Origin: Alphaproteobacteria bacterium
GTDB taxonomy: Bacteria; Pseudomonadota; Alphaproteobacteria; Micropepsales; Micropepsaceae
Direction: 5' to 3'
DNA length: 40,584 bases
Assembly: GCA_025350465.1 (NCBI GenBank)
Contig: JANXXU010000009.1
Span: 1 to 40,584, forward strand
Below the pieces are notes generated by a model, which did no database searches, was not told the origin of the DNA, and saw only the letters and a program-made list of their open reading frames with translations. The position numbers were made by a program, and so were the translations under genes. Of the stretch, positions 1 to 7,861 are shown piece by piece (the stretch's first letter is position 1; the number at the start of each line of letters is the position of its first letter).

Positions 1-37
1 CAGAGGGTCGCGTGTTCAAATCACGCCGCCCCGACCA
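1..37 (+). tRNA. tRNA-Pro, 3' part only (5' half lies before the window)
   Basis: The window opens inside a tRNA. A T arm is visible with stem GCGTG (10-14), loop TTCAAAT (15-21) and stem CACGC (22-26). It is followed by the acceptor 3' strand CGCCCCG (27-33), discriminator A and encoded CCA (35-37). The missing 5' acceptor strand should read CGGGGCG, which is typical of bacterial tRNA-Pro, and the preceding AGAGGGTCG fits that family. The anticodon is outside the window, so the isoacceptor cannot be given. Its 3' end is a plausible attachment site for the accessory genes that follow, but no second copy of the tRNA end was seen near 2340. Confidence 0.8.
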
Positions 38-84
38 ACATATCAAGCACTTAGCCAAAAACTTGCGAACGATTCTCAAGTCTG

Positions 85-100
85 GGCCTTCAGCGGGGCC
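85..100 (+). terminator. possible weak terminator after tRNA-Pro
   Basis: A short hairpin (GGCC at 85-88 pairing with GGCC at 97-100) is followed directly by TTTT. Its position 48 nt after the tRNA CCA fits a tRNA terminator. The stem is only 4 bp, so this is a weak call. Confidence 0.3.
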
Positions 101-180
101 TTTTAGTGATGACGGCGCTAGGCTGGACTATGTCTTACAACGTCGCGTGATGCCGCGCGCCTTATGAAAGGCAGGAACTT

Positions 181-417
181 ATGAAAGCCGAGGAAATCAG
201 AGCCGAATTGGACTTTTTGAACGCTAGGCAAACTGCCATTCGCGATCAGATTGAGGCGATTTCGGAGGAAGAAAGCAGGATGACGATGTTGCTGCGTCCC
301 CGGCCGTACAGCGACCCCATTTTGCACAGGGTCAAGTTTAGCCTGATAGATGCCTCGAACACGATCATTGAGCGGCAGACGGCCCTCCATCGGTTGCTCG
401 CGGAAGTGGAAGTCTAA
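181..417 (+). CDS. small hypothetical protein, probably helical or coiled-coil, 78 aa
   Basis: I do not recognise this protein. It is rich in Glu, Arg, Ala and Leu with heptad-like spacing at residues 1-35 and 55-78, so two helices or a short coiled coil are likely. There are no Cys, no signal peptide and no membrane segment. A ribosome binding site GGCAGGAA lies about 5 nt before the ATG. It ends 9 nt before vsr, which suggests the same transcript. Its place between a tRNA end and restriction-modification genes points to accessory cargo. No function can be assigned. Confidence 0.55.
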   Translation: MKAEEIRAELDFLNARQTAIRDQIEAISEEESRMTMLLRPRPYSDPILHRVKFSLIDASNTIIERQTALHRLLAEVEV

Positions 418-426
418 TCACTGCCT

Positions 427-840
427 GTGGACACCCTAAGCACGAGCGAGCGGAGCGAACGCATGGCCCGCGTTCGCTCCAAGAACACCAAGCCCGAATT
501 GTTAGTGCGACGGGTGTTCACCGACCTGGGCGCCCGCTATCGCCTTCACGCCAGCGGCCTCCCTGGCAAGCCCGACCTGGTAATAAGGTCGCGGCGGATC
601 GCAGTATTCGTCCATGGTTGCTTTTGGCACCGGCATTCTGCCGCGACCTGCAAGTTATCCAGACTGCCGAAGTCTCGACTTGCCTTCTGGGTTCCGAAGC
701 TAACCGCGAATCACGATAGAGATAAGCGCAACCAACGGGCGTTGAGGGCGTTGGGCTGGCGCGTTCTCGTGATTTGGGAGTGTCAGCTTTCGCGCCTCGA
801 CAGCGTAAGGAAGCGAGTGGAGCGTTTCCTAACGGACTAG
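427..840 (+). CDS. vsr: very short patch repair endonuclease (Vsr)
   Basis: Vsr nicks DNA 5' of T:G mismatches left by deamination of 5-methylcytosine, and it normally accompanies a C5-cytosine methyltransferase. The 137 aa match the usual family length. Visible motifs are RSKNTKPE (17-24), GKPDLV with the catalytic Asp at 50, FVHGCFWHRH (61-70) with the catalytic histidines, the NHDRDKRN region (about 95-102) and VIWEC (115-119). The start used is GTG 427; an ATG at 463 would remove the first 12 residues but keep the core. The interrupted methyltransferase starts 12 nt downstream. The reading frame looks intact, so this is the only apparently functional member of the cluster. Confidence 0.9.
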   Translation: MDTLSTSERSERMARVRSKNTKPELLVRRVFTDLGARYRLHASGLPGKPDLVIRSRRIAVFVHGCFWHRHSAATCKLSRLPKSRLAFWVPKLTANHDRDKRNQRALRALGWRVLVIWECQLSRLDSVRKRVERFLTD

Positions 841-852
841 CGGGGCAGAGTC

Positions 853-2055
853 GTGCGGTCGATTGAACTATTTGCCGGGGCCGGTGGCCTCGCCATGGGC
901 GCATCCCTTTCGGGGTTCAAACCTGAAGCGGTCATTGAATGGGACCGCTGGGCAGCCGACACAATCCGCGAAAATAAGACTCGCAAGTTTGCAACCGTAA
1001 AAGCGTGGCCGCTGTTCGAGGGTGATGTTCGCGCATTTGATTTTGGCAAACTGCGAAGCGGCCTCGACTTGGTGGCGGGTGGCCCCCCGTGTCAGCCGTT
1101 CTCGATGGGTGGCAAGCATCGCGCGTTCGAGGACAGCCGCGATATGTTTCCGACAACCGTTGACGTTGTCCGGAGATTGCAGCCTCGCGCTTTCATTTTC
1201 GAGAATGTGAAGGGGCTCACGCGCCCGACCTTCGCCAACTATTTTCAATACATCCAACTGCAATTGGCGTTTCCTGAGATTGTCCGGAAGGCTAAGGAGA
1301 GTTGGGAAACACACCACGCCAGACTCGAGCGCGAGAAGACTTCCGGCCGCCATCGCGGTCTTACTTATGAGGTCGTCGCGCGTGTGCTGAACGCAGCGAA
1401 CTATGGCGTACCGCAGAAGCGCGAGCGCGTTTTTATTGTCGGGTTCTGAGAGGACCAAGGGATTGAGTGGTCATTTCCCACCGAAACTCATTCGGCGGAG
1501 TCCCTGGCGCACGATCAATGGATCACGGGAGAATACTGGGAGCGCCACAAGGTAGCGAGGAGCGCACGACCTAGCTTGCCGCCACACATCCACCGGAAGA
1601 AGCAAGCGTCATTCGGAAATTTCTTGCTACCGTGGCGAACGGTTCGCGACGCACTAGAAGGGTTGCCGGACCCTGCGGAAACGGGTCGCGGTCGATTCCT
1701 CAATCATAAATTCCAGCCGGGCGCGCGGAGTTACAAAGGGCATACGGGGAGCCCGCTTGATCTTCCGGCAAAGACGCTCAAGGCGGGCGATCATGGAGTC
1801 CCTGGCGGCGAAAATATGATGGTCAAGCCGGACGGGACGGTCCGCTATTTCACGGTGCGTGAGGCTGCGCGCCTGCAGACTTTTCCCGACGATTACATCT
1901 TTCACGGCGTGTGGTCAGAGACTATGCGTCAATTGGGGAACGCTGTGCCTGTCACGCTTGCGAAAGTCATCGCGTCGAGTGTTGCGGACAAGCTGAATGC
2001 AGCGATGGGAGCGAAGGGGGCGACGAAGGCGACATCGCGAAAGCGCACGCATTGA
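853..2055 (+). pseudogene. C5-cytosine DNA methyltransferase split by an in-frame TGA
   Basis: One reading frame from GTG 853 to TGA 2053-2055 would encode 400 aa, but it is interrupted by TGA at 1447-1449. Before the stop lie motif I (FAGAGG, 7-12), motif IV (GGPPCQPFS, nucleophile Cys80), motif VI (FENVKG) and motif VIII (QKRERVFIVGF). After it, in the same frame, come the target-recognition region, motif IX (LPAKTLKAG) and motif X (YFTVREAARLQTFPDD and QLGNAVP). TGA replaces what is probably CGA (Arg), a single transition. It resembles the methyltransferase partners of Eco29kI-type systems. The break lies between motifs VIII and IX, as I recall for the naturally two-subunit M.AquI, so a working split enzyme (second part from TTG 1576) cannot be excluded. 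A decayed gene is more likely because the endonuclease is also broken. Confidence 0.85.
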
Positions 2056-2350
2056 CAGACGAACCATATAATCCGCTGCACAAGCGGAATCTCGGAAAGA
2101 GCGTCGCGCAAACCCTACTAGAGCGCGCGCCGATAAAGCTTTGGGGCATCCCTAGGTTCGACGGCGCGGGTGTCTACGCCATCTACTATACGGGTGGGTT
2201 CGACGTTTATAAACCAATTGCCGACGCGAACCGGAACAACAAGTTCGAGCGACCGATCTACGCAGGGAAGGCGATCCCGGCTGGTGCGCGGCGTGGCAAC
2301 GTCGGCTTGAGCGAGGCTCCAGGCCCGGTAATGTGGGGGCGGTTGAGCGA
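2052..2350 (+). pseudogene. Eco29kI-like GIY-YIG restriction endonuclease, 3'-truncated
   Basis: A likely TTG start at 2052 overlaps the methyltransferase stop (TTGA). The first 100 or so residues carry the GIY-YIG signature of the Eco29kI family: GAGVYAIYYTG (about 38-48) and ERPIYAGKAIPAGARRG (66-82). Similarity fades at GRLSE (96-100), the point where the family catalytic Arg/His helix should begin. The frame then runs antisense through eutB to 2624 with unrelated residues. The catalytic Arg-x-x-x-His segment and the metal-binding acidic residue are therefore missing, and the enzyme should be inactive. The exact junction is uncertain by about 10 nt because both genes can be read through GGCGGTTGAGCGAG. 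Confidence 0.8.
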
Positions 2351-3169
2351 GAGCGCTGCGTCGCGCGCTTCTTTGAGCAATGCGAGATCGATTCCGAAAC
2401 TCTTGTTGGCGGCCTGGCTTCCCGCGATTGACTGGAATACCAGATCCACAGGTGCATTCTGCGCCATGGCGCGCAGAGTCGTCGTGACATGGGACAGCAC
2501 GCAGGATTGGGTTGGAATGTCCCAACGGCGGCGTATCTCGTCGATCATCGCAAGCAGGTTCGATACAACGGCGACATTGTCGGTTGCCGGGTTGATGCCG
2601 ATGACGGCATCGCCACTGCCGTAAAGCAGGCCGTCAACGATCGAGGCGGCGATTCCCTTCGCATCGTCCGTCGGATGATTCGGCTGCAGACGAACGGAAA
2701 GCCGGCCCGGCAAGCCGATCGTGTCGTTGAATTGCGTTACGACCGAGATTTTCCGCGCTACCGCGATCAGGTCTTGATTGCGCATCAGCTTTGAGACGGC
2801 GGCCGTCATTTCGGGTGTAAGGCCCGGCGCAAGCGCAGCCAGCGCAGTGGTGCTTGCTTCGTCCGACAGCAGCCAATCGCGGAATGATCCGACCGTCAGC
2901 GATTTGACGGGCGCAAACGCCTTGGCATCGTGCGTGTCGTGAATGAGGCGCGTGACCTCATCGTCTGCGTAAGGCACGAGCGCTTCGTCGAGAAAAGTGG
3001 AAAGCGGCAGCTCCGCGAGCGCCATGCGTGCCGCGACGCGCTCTTCGCCGGATCGCGCCGTCAGTCCTGCGAGCCGGTCCCCCGACCGATCCGGCGATGC
3101 ACGCGCCAAAATGGTCTTCAGGTCGTCGAAGACGTAGCGCGTCGTCCCGACCGCTTGAGCGTAAGGCAT
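2339..3169 (-). pseudogene. eutB: ethanolamine ammonia-lyase large subunit, C-terminally truncated
   Basis: EutB is the large subunit of the cobalamin-dependent ammonia lyase that converts ethanolamine to acetaldehyde and ammonia. From ATG 3169 about 277 residues match EutB: RYVFDDLKTILARASP, RSGDRLAGL, KLMRNQDLIAVARK, TIGLPGRLSVRLQPNHPTDD, GLLYGSGDAVIGINPATD and QSIAGSQAANKSFG. A complete EutB has roughly 450-460 residues. Here similarity ends at AALSLNR, and the frame runs 27 more codons into antisense endonuclease sequence before a TAG at 2258-2260. No eutC or other eut gene is present. The remaining part lacks the C-terminal portion of the catalytic barrel, so it should not work. Confidence 0.88.
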
Positions 3170-3411
3170 CGCGTGAGCGTCGCGCTGGACGAGAAATGGC
3201 GCAAGGGTCCTGCGAACACGTCTTGGAGGCCCGAACAAATGTGAGCGACTATCGAGCGTGCAGCCAACAATCGCGCCCCGATGTGAACCGTGGGACGGCC
3301 GATTCCTGAAGGGCCAAGTCGCCCGGCTCAAAGAGCATCTGTAGCTCCAAACGCTTGATTTCGCCTAGCGGCGCGGGGTAGGGCTCTAACAGAACTGGAG
3401 TCTGCGCCACC

Positions 3412-3717
3412 ATGCTTGCCCGAATCTACAGACCCGCCAAGAGTGCGATGCAGTCGGGGCAGGCCAAGAGCAGAGAGTGGCTCCTGGAATTCGAGCCCGA
3501 GCAGGCTCGCAAGATCGAACCGCTGATGGGCTGGACCAGCTCCGGCGACATGAACGCCCAAGTGAGGCTAACCTTCGATACGAGAGAGGAGGCCGTCGCT
3601 TACGCTGAGCGGCACCGTATCCCCTATCAGGTCTTCGAGCCGAAAGAGGCCGCAAGGTCGGTGCGCGCATATGCCGACAATTTCAAGTATAACCGCAAGG
3701 GTTTGTGGACGCATTGA
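3412..3717 (+). CDS. complex I accessory subunit, NDUFS4 (ETC complex I) family
   Basis: This 101 aa protein belongs to the NDUFS4/18 kDa family, an accessory subunit of respiratory NADH:ubiquinone oxidoreductase that is found in alphaproteobacteria and mitochondria. It is recognised by its N-terminal ARIYRPAKSAMQSG, then WLLEFEP, MGWTSSGDMNAQVRLTF (about 40-57), the EAVAYAERHRIPYQV stretch and the C-terminal YADNFKYNRKGLWTH. The length is typical of the bacterial form. It stands apart from any nuo operon, as is usual, and ends 9 nt before a tRNA-Arg gene, so the two may share a transcript. Confidence 0.92.
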   Translation: MLARIYRPAKSAMQSGQAKSREWLLEFEPEQARKIEPLMGWTSSGDMNAQVRLTFDTREEAVAYAERHRIPYQVFEPKEAARSVRAYADNFKYNRKGLWTH

Positions 3718-3726
3718 CGCCTAACC

Positions 3727-3802
3727 GACCCCGTAGCTCAACGGATAGAGCAACAGCCTTCTAAGCTGCAGGTTGGGGGTTCGATTCCTCCCGGGGTCGC
3801 CA
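3727..3802 (+). tRNA. tRNA-Arg (anticodon UCU)
   Basis: A full cloverleaf can be drawn. Acceptor GACCCCG (3727-3733) pairs with CGGGGTC (3792-3798), followed by discriminator G and encoded CCA (3800-3802). The D arm is GCTC/GAGC, the anticodon loop CTTCTAA gives anticodon TCT (Arg, AGA codons), and the T loop is TTCGATT. The first pair of the anticodon stem appears to be an A-C mismatch. Confidence 0.95.
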
Positions 3803-3858
3803 TGCGCTAGAGTATGCTCGAAAAGCGGGCAGGGCCCACCGAACAGGGAAGGAAAGCG

Positions 3859-4674
3859 ATGGCATCGCTCAGCAACAAGCCGGCAGTTTGGGGTGGTGTG
3901 GTCGCGGCCTTCGTAGCGGCTGGCGTTGCCGCCTATGTCACAACCTCGCGTCACAACGCGGCACCCGCTTCGGCCGCAACAACAACGGGCGGGACCTCGC
4001 AGGCGATTCCGACCACCGGCAGCGCTCCCGTCTCCGTTCCACAAGGCGTGATGCCACAAGCGGCGCCCGCAACCGGCGCGCTTCCCGTCGTCTCCGAGCG
4101 GCATACCGATCCGGGCCAAGAATACTATCGCCAGGGCCGCTACGACCTCGCGATCGCGTTTTGGACAAAGGCCGCCGCCGCTGGCGATGCCCTCGCGGCG
4201 CACCAGTTGGGCGTCGAGTACATGGACGGCAAGCCGTGGGTGGTGCCGCGCGACTACGACAAAGCGCGCAAGTATCACCAGCAAGCGGCGTCTGCCGGCG
4301 ATCCGCGCTCGATGTTCGATATCGGCTCGATGTACGAATTCGGTTTGGGCGTGACGAGCGACCTCAAACAAGCCGCCGGTTGGTACGGTCACTCGGCCGA
4401 CTACGGCTTTGCCGAGGGCCAATACAATCTAGCAACGATGCTGGAAAGCGGCGAAGCCGGGAGAAGGGACGAGGTCGACGCCTACAAATATTATTTGCTG
4501 GCAGCTGCGGGCGGTTTTACGGGCGTGCCCTACGACAACCAGCGCCTGAGGATTAATCGCGATGCGCCAACGCCGGCTGAGTTGCTGGCTCGCCGCTTGA
4601 GCCCCGCTCAAATATCGGACGCAAGCGCGCGCGCCAAAGCGTTCAAGGTCATAACGGGGCCGCTCAAGCTCTGA
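3859..4674 (+). CDS. membrane-anchored Sel1-repeat protein
   Basis: The product has 271 aa. Residues 9-27 form one hydrophobic segment (signal anchor or uncleaved signal), followed by an Ala/Thr/Pro-rich linker to about residue 80. The rest holds tandem Sel1-like repeats of about 36 residues: YYRQGRYDLAIAFWTKAAAAGD, HQLGVEYMDG..DYDKARKYHQQAASAGD, FDIGSMYEFGLGV..AAGWYGHSADYG and YNLATMLESG..EVDAYKYYLLAAAGG. Such solenoids bind partner proteins, often in the envelope; the partner is unknown. ATG 3859 was chosen because GGAAGGAAAG lies just before it; an upstream in-frame ATG at 3814 lacks a good site. The next gene starts within its stop codon (TGATG), so the pair is probably translationally coupled. 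Confidence 0.85.
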   Translation: MASLSNKPAVWGGVVAAFVAAGVAAYVTTSRHNAAPASAATTTGGTSQAIPTTGSAPVSVPQGVMPQAAPATGALPVVSERHTDPGQEYYRQGRYDLAIAFWTKAAAAGDALAAHQLGVEYMDGKPWVVPRDYDKARKYHQQAASAGDPRSMFDIGSMYEFGLGVTSDLKQAAGWYGHSADYGFAEGQYNLATMLESGEAGRRDEVDAYKYYLLAAAGGFTGVPYDNQRLRINRDAPTPAELLARRLSPAQISDASARAKAFKVITGPLKL

Positions 4675-5981
4675 TGAACGCATGGACAAATTGGTCGGGC
4701 CACGTTCGCGCCTCGCCCCGGCGCGTCGCAAAGCCGACAACCGAAGCTGAATTGATTGCAGCAGTGCGCGATGGCGAAGCGCCGGTGCGCGTCGTCGGCA
4801 CCGGCCATTCGTTCACGGCGCTGGCTGAGACCGGTGGAACCCTTCTCTCGCTCGATGCCTTGGCCGGTGTCGTGCGCGCCGACGCAAACGCGCTGTCCGC
4901 CACAGTTCGAGCGGGCTCGAAGATCCACGCGCTCGGCCGGCCGCTATTCGACGCAGGATTGGCGCTCAAAAACCAGGGCGACATCGATCGCCAAGCGATC
5001 GCGGGTGCGGTTGGAACAGGCACGCACGGCACTGGTCCGACCCTCGGCAGTATTTCCGCCGAGGTTGCGGGCTTTCGTTTGATAACCGCCGATGGAGGGG
5101 CACTCGATTGTTCATCCGCCTCGAATGCGGATGTCTGGAGCGCCGGGCGCGTTAGCTTCGGCTCTCTCGGTGTGATGAGTGAAATCACACTGAGCCTTCG
5201 CAAAACCTACAAACTGCGCGAGCGCAATTGGCTGATGCCGGCGCTTGATTGCTGGCGCGATCTGGCGAAGCTGCGCGACGACCACCGGCATTTCGAATTC
5301 TTTTGGTTTCCCTATGCCGACGAGGTGGTCGCCAAGTCGCTCGATGAAACGACCGAAGATGCGTCGCCGGCCGTGACCTCCGAACAGATGAAAACGCGCG
5401 GCGAGCGCGTGACAAGCGATCAGCGTATCTTCAAGGCTGGGTGCGAAATCGCGCGGCTGGTGCCCAGTCTGTCGGCACGGTTGCAGCGCCTTTTCTCCAA
5501 AGGGGCGACGGGCGGTTCGAGCCGCGCGCGCTGGAGCCATGAAGCGTTCCCAAGCCCGCGCAACGTGAAATTCAACGAAATGGAGTACGCGGTTCCGGCC
5601 GCTAACGGTACCGACTGCATTCGCGAAATTGCCGAGACCATTCGCGCGAAGAAAATCGCGACGTGCTTTCCTCTCGAGTACCGCTTTGTGAAGGCCGACG
5701 ACATTTGGCTGTCGCCTTTCTACATGCGCGACGCCGTGACGATCTCGGTGCATCAATATGCGGGGCAGGATTTCAAAACCTTATTCGATATCTCAGAAGC
5801 CATTTTCCGCCGGTACGGAGGGCGTCCGCATTGGGGTAAGCTCCACACCTTGCGCGCCAAGGACTTCGAAACGATTTATCCGCGCTGGGAAGATTATCGG
5901 AACCTGCGTCGTAGATCGGATCCGACGGGACGCCTCCTGAATTCTCATTTGCGAACTGTGTTTGGGGAAGAAAATGGCTAA
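4674..5981 (+). CDS. FAD-linked oxidase, sugar-1,4-lactone oxidase family
   Basis: The 435 aa flavoprotein resembles D-arabinono- and L-gulono-1,4-lactone oxidases and related alditol oxidases. The N-terminal FAD-binding (PCMH-type) domain shows VVGTGHSFT (about 40-48) and GAVGTGTHGTG (about 104-115). SFGSLGVMSEITL ends that domain. The C-terminal lactone-oxidase domain ends with HWGKLHTLRAKDF and YPRWEDYRNLRRRSDPTGRLLNSHL. No signal peptide is seen. The true substrate cannot be read from sequence. The gene overlaps the Sel1 protein stop by 1 nt and the next small membrane gene by 8 nt, making a compact three-gene unit. Confidence 0.85.
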   Translation: MNAWTNWSGHVRASPRRVAKPTTEAELIAAVRDGEAPVRVVGTGHSFTALAETGGTLLSLDALAGVVRADANALSATVRAGSKIHALGRPLFDAGLALKNQGDIDRQAIAGAVGTGTHGTGPTLGSISAEVAGFRLITADGGALDCSSASNADVWSAGRVSFGSLGVMSEITLSLRKTYKLRERNWLMPALDCWRDLAKLRDDHRHFEFFWFPYADEVVAKSLDETTEDASPAVTSEQMKTRGERVTSDQRIFKAGCEIARLVPSLSARLQRLFSKGATGGSSRARWSHEAFPSPRNVKFNEMEYAVPAANGTDCIREIAETIRAKKIATCFPLEYRFVKADDIWLSPFYMRDAVTISVHQYAGQDFKTLFDISEAIFRRYGGRPHWGKLHTLRAKDFETIYPRWEDYRNLRRRSDPTGRLLNSHLRTVFGEENG

Positions 5982-6198
5982 ACAGGGACGTCAACCGCGT
6001 CGCAGCGGCACGATGATCCTGTTCCTGATCTGGGCACCGACGATATTGGGTGCGCTTGGCATCGGCGCTGTCGCGGACAAATGGTTGGCGGGAACTATTA
6101 CCGGCGCGATTATCGGCTTGGTTGTTGGTATTGCGCTCGCTTCGTTCCCCGACCTCGACGTCGGCGGGCCGGACGACACGCCCAATATGCTGGACTAG
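5974..6198 (+). CDS. small two-helix membrane protein, 74 aa
   Basis: This is an unrecognised integral membrane protein. A basic N-terminus (KQGRQPRRS) precedes two hydrophobic helices (about 15-35 and 42-62, the second rich in Gly/Ile/Val), and an acidic tail follows. ATG 5974 is preferred because GGGGAAG lies 3-9 nt upstream; a TTG at 5962 is in frame. The start lies inside the last codons of the flavoprotein gene. Its stop (TAG 6196-6198) directly abuts the stop of hisI on the other strand, leaving no intergenic base. Confidence 0.7.
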   Translation: MAKQGRQPRRSGTMILFLIWAPTILGALGIGAVADKWLAGTITGAIIGLVVGIALASFPDLDVGGPDDTPNMLD

Positions 6199-6543
6199 CT
6201 AAGTCTCAAGCTTCCTGAAGAAACAAGTCGGCGCGCCGGTGTGACAGGCGGGACCCGTTTGTTCGACTTTCAGTAGCAGCGTGTCGCCGTCGCAATCGAC
6301 CCAGGCTTCGACCAATCGTTGCGTGTGACCGGAGGTGGCGCCTTTGCGCCAGTCCTCGCTGCGCGAGCGTGACCAATAGGTGACCTCACCCGACGTGAGC
6401 GTCCGGCGCAACGTGTCCGCATTCATCCAGGCAACCATCAGCACGCGCCCATCTCTCGCGTCCTGCGCAACCGCCGTGACCAATCCTTGCGCGTCGAAAC
6501 GCACCGCCTTGATGAACTCATCCGATGATAGTTGCTCGTTCAT
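6199..6543 (-). CDS. hisI: phosphoribosyl-AMP cyclohydrolase
   Basis: HisI opens the adenine ring of phosphoribosyl-AMP in the third step of histidine biosynthesis and uses zinc. The 114 aa product is the stand-alone cyclohydrolase, not a HisIE fusion. Motifs visible are VLMVAWMN, TYWSRSRSEDWRKGATSGHTQ, the metal-binding WVDCDGDTLL and the zinc-site TGPACHTGAPTCFF. The ATG overlaps the metC stop by 4 nt (ATGA), so hisI is the second gene of a metC-hisI unit. Other his genes are not in the window. Confidence 0.95.
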   Translation of the reverse strand: MNEQLSSDEFIKAVRFDAQGLVTAVAQDARDGRVLMVAWMNADTLRRTLTSGEVTYWSRSRSEDWRKGATSGHTQRLVEAWVDCDGDTLLLKVEQTGPACHTGAPTCFFRKLET

Positions 6544-7739
6544 GAGGTTGTGTTCAGCCTATCGAATCCGGCCTCCAGGTCGGCGATCAAATCGTCGAAC
6601 GCTTCAAGCCCGGCATGGATACGCAATACGGGCCCCTCCGCCGCGAACGCGCGAGCAGTGCGATTGATATGCGACGGCACAATCAAGCTTTCGTACCCGC
6701 CCCACGACCAGCCCATGCCGAAGAGTTCCATGTGGTCGAGCATTGCCGCAACCGCATCGCGTGATACGGGCTTGAGCACGACGCCGAACAATCCGGAAGC
6801 GCCCTTGAAATCGCGCCTCCACAATTTGTGACCGGGGTCGAGCGGCAGGGCGGGATAAAGCACGCGCGCCACCTCGCTGCGTTTCTGCAGCCACAGCGCC
6901 AACGCGAGCGCAGTCTCCTGGTGCTGCTTCAAGCGCACGGCCAGCGTTCGCAAGCCGCGCTGACCCAAATAGACATCATCGGGACCGACGCAGAGGCCGA
7001 GATTGCCGTGCGTCTCGCGCAGCTGCTTCCAGTTCGCGGCGTTGGCAGTCACGGTGCCGAGCATCGCGTCGGAATGTCCGACGATGTACTTCGTTGCTGC
7101 GTGGAGCGAGATATCGACGCCGTGCGCGAACGCATCGAACAATAACGGGCTCGCCCACGTATTATCAGCAATGACGACAGCCCCGCGCTTGTGCGCCGCC
7201 TCCGCGATCGCCGGGATATCCTGAACCTCGAAGGTGAGCGATCCCGGACTCTCGCAAAACACGGCGCGCGTATTGGGCCGCATGAGTTCGGCAATTCCGC
7301 TCCCGATTGTCGGGTCGTAGTAAGTGGTCTCCACGCCGAAACGCGAGAACGTCTTGTCGCAAAAGTGCCGCGTCGGACCGTAGGCGTTGTCGGCGACCAA
7401 AACATGGTCACCGCTGCCCGCCACCGACATGAGAGCCAAGGTCACTGCCGCATAGCCGGACGGCGTGAGCACGCAGCCCGCACCTCCCTCGAGTTGGTTG
7501 ATGGCGTCCTGCAGCGCCTGGGAAGTTGGCGAGCCGCGCCGGCCGTAGGCGTAGGGCTGCGACCGCTTCTCCAGTGACTCCATCGTGGGATGGATCAGAG
7601 TCGACACGTGATAAACGGGCGGATTGACGGCGCCGTGATGCGCCAAAGGGTTGCGTCCGGCGGTCACGACCTCGGTTTCAGGCTTGCGCCGCGAGCCACT
7701 TGCCGCCTTCGGCGCCTCCGGCTTAGACATGGGGCTCAT
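6540..7739 (-). CDS. metC: cystathionine beta-lyase (PLP)
   Basis: This 399 aa Cys/Met-metabolism PLP enzyme should cleave cystathionine to homocysteine, pyruvate and ammonia on the methionine pathway. Typical segments are NPPVYHVSTLIHPT, YAYGRRGSPTSQALQDAI, LTPSGYAAVTLALM, ADNTWASPLLFDA and the PLP lysine in SLHAATKYIVGHSD (Lys217). The C-terminus has GMGWSWGGYESLI and the substrate-carboxylate Arg in LRIHAGLE. It is divergent from aapJ across about 120 nt, an arrangement known from rhizobia. An in-frame ATG three codons downstream is an equally possible start. Confidence 0.93.
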   Translation of the reverse strand: MSPMSKPEAPKAASGSRRKPETEVVTAGRNPLAHHGAVNPPVYHVSTLIHPTMESLEKRSQPYAYGRRGSPTSQALQDAINQLEGGAGCVLTPSGYAAVTLALMSVAGSGDHVLVADNAYGPTRHFCDKTFSRFGVETTYYDPTIGSGIAELMRPNTRAVFCESPGSLTFEVQDIPAIAEAAHKRGAVVIADNTWASPLLFDAFAHGVDISLHAATKYIVGHSDAMLGTVTANAANWKQLRETHGNLGLCVGPDDVYLGQRGLRTLAVRLKQHQETALALALWLQKRSEVARVLYPALPLDPGHKLWRRDFKGASGLFGVVLKPVSRDAVAAMLDHMELFGMGWSWGGYESLIVPSHINRTARAFAAEGPVLRIHAGLEAFDDLIADLEAGFDRLNTTS

Positions 7740-7861
7740 GTTCTCCTAATTCTTGCCCGCACAGGCGGCCGAGAAAGTGCCTGCAACAGGGGCTTCCTGC
7801 AATCCTCCTTGACTGAGTTGGGGTCTAAGGCCCCAGTCACGCCGAACCAAAGGGTCAATTC

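Noticed and set aside
1-2340. A tRNA-borne direct repeat (attL/attR) bounding the accessory genes
   Set aside because: No second copy of the tRNA-Pro 3' end was seen near the eutB junction and no integrase is present, so attachment sites cannot be annotated.
3170-3331. N-terminal extension of the EutB frame, 54 codons upstream of ATG 3169
   Set aside because: The residues are Arg/Pro-rich and unlike EutB, whose normal N-terminus aligns with ATG 3169.
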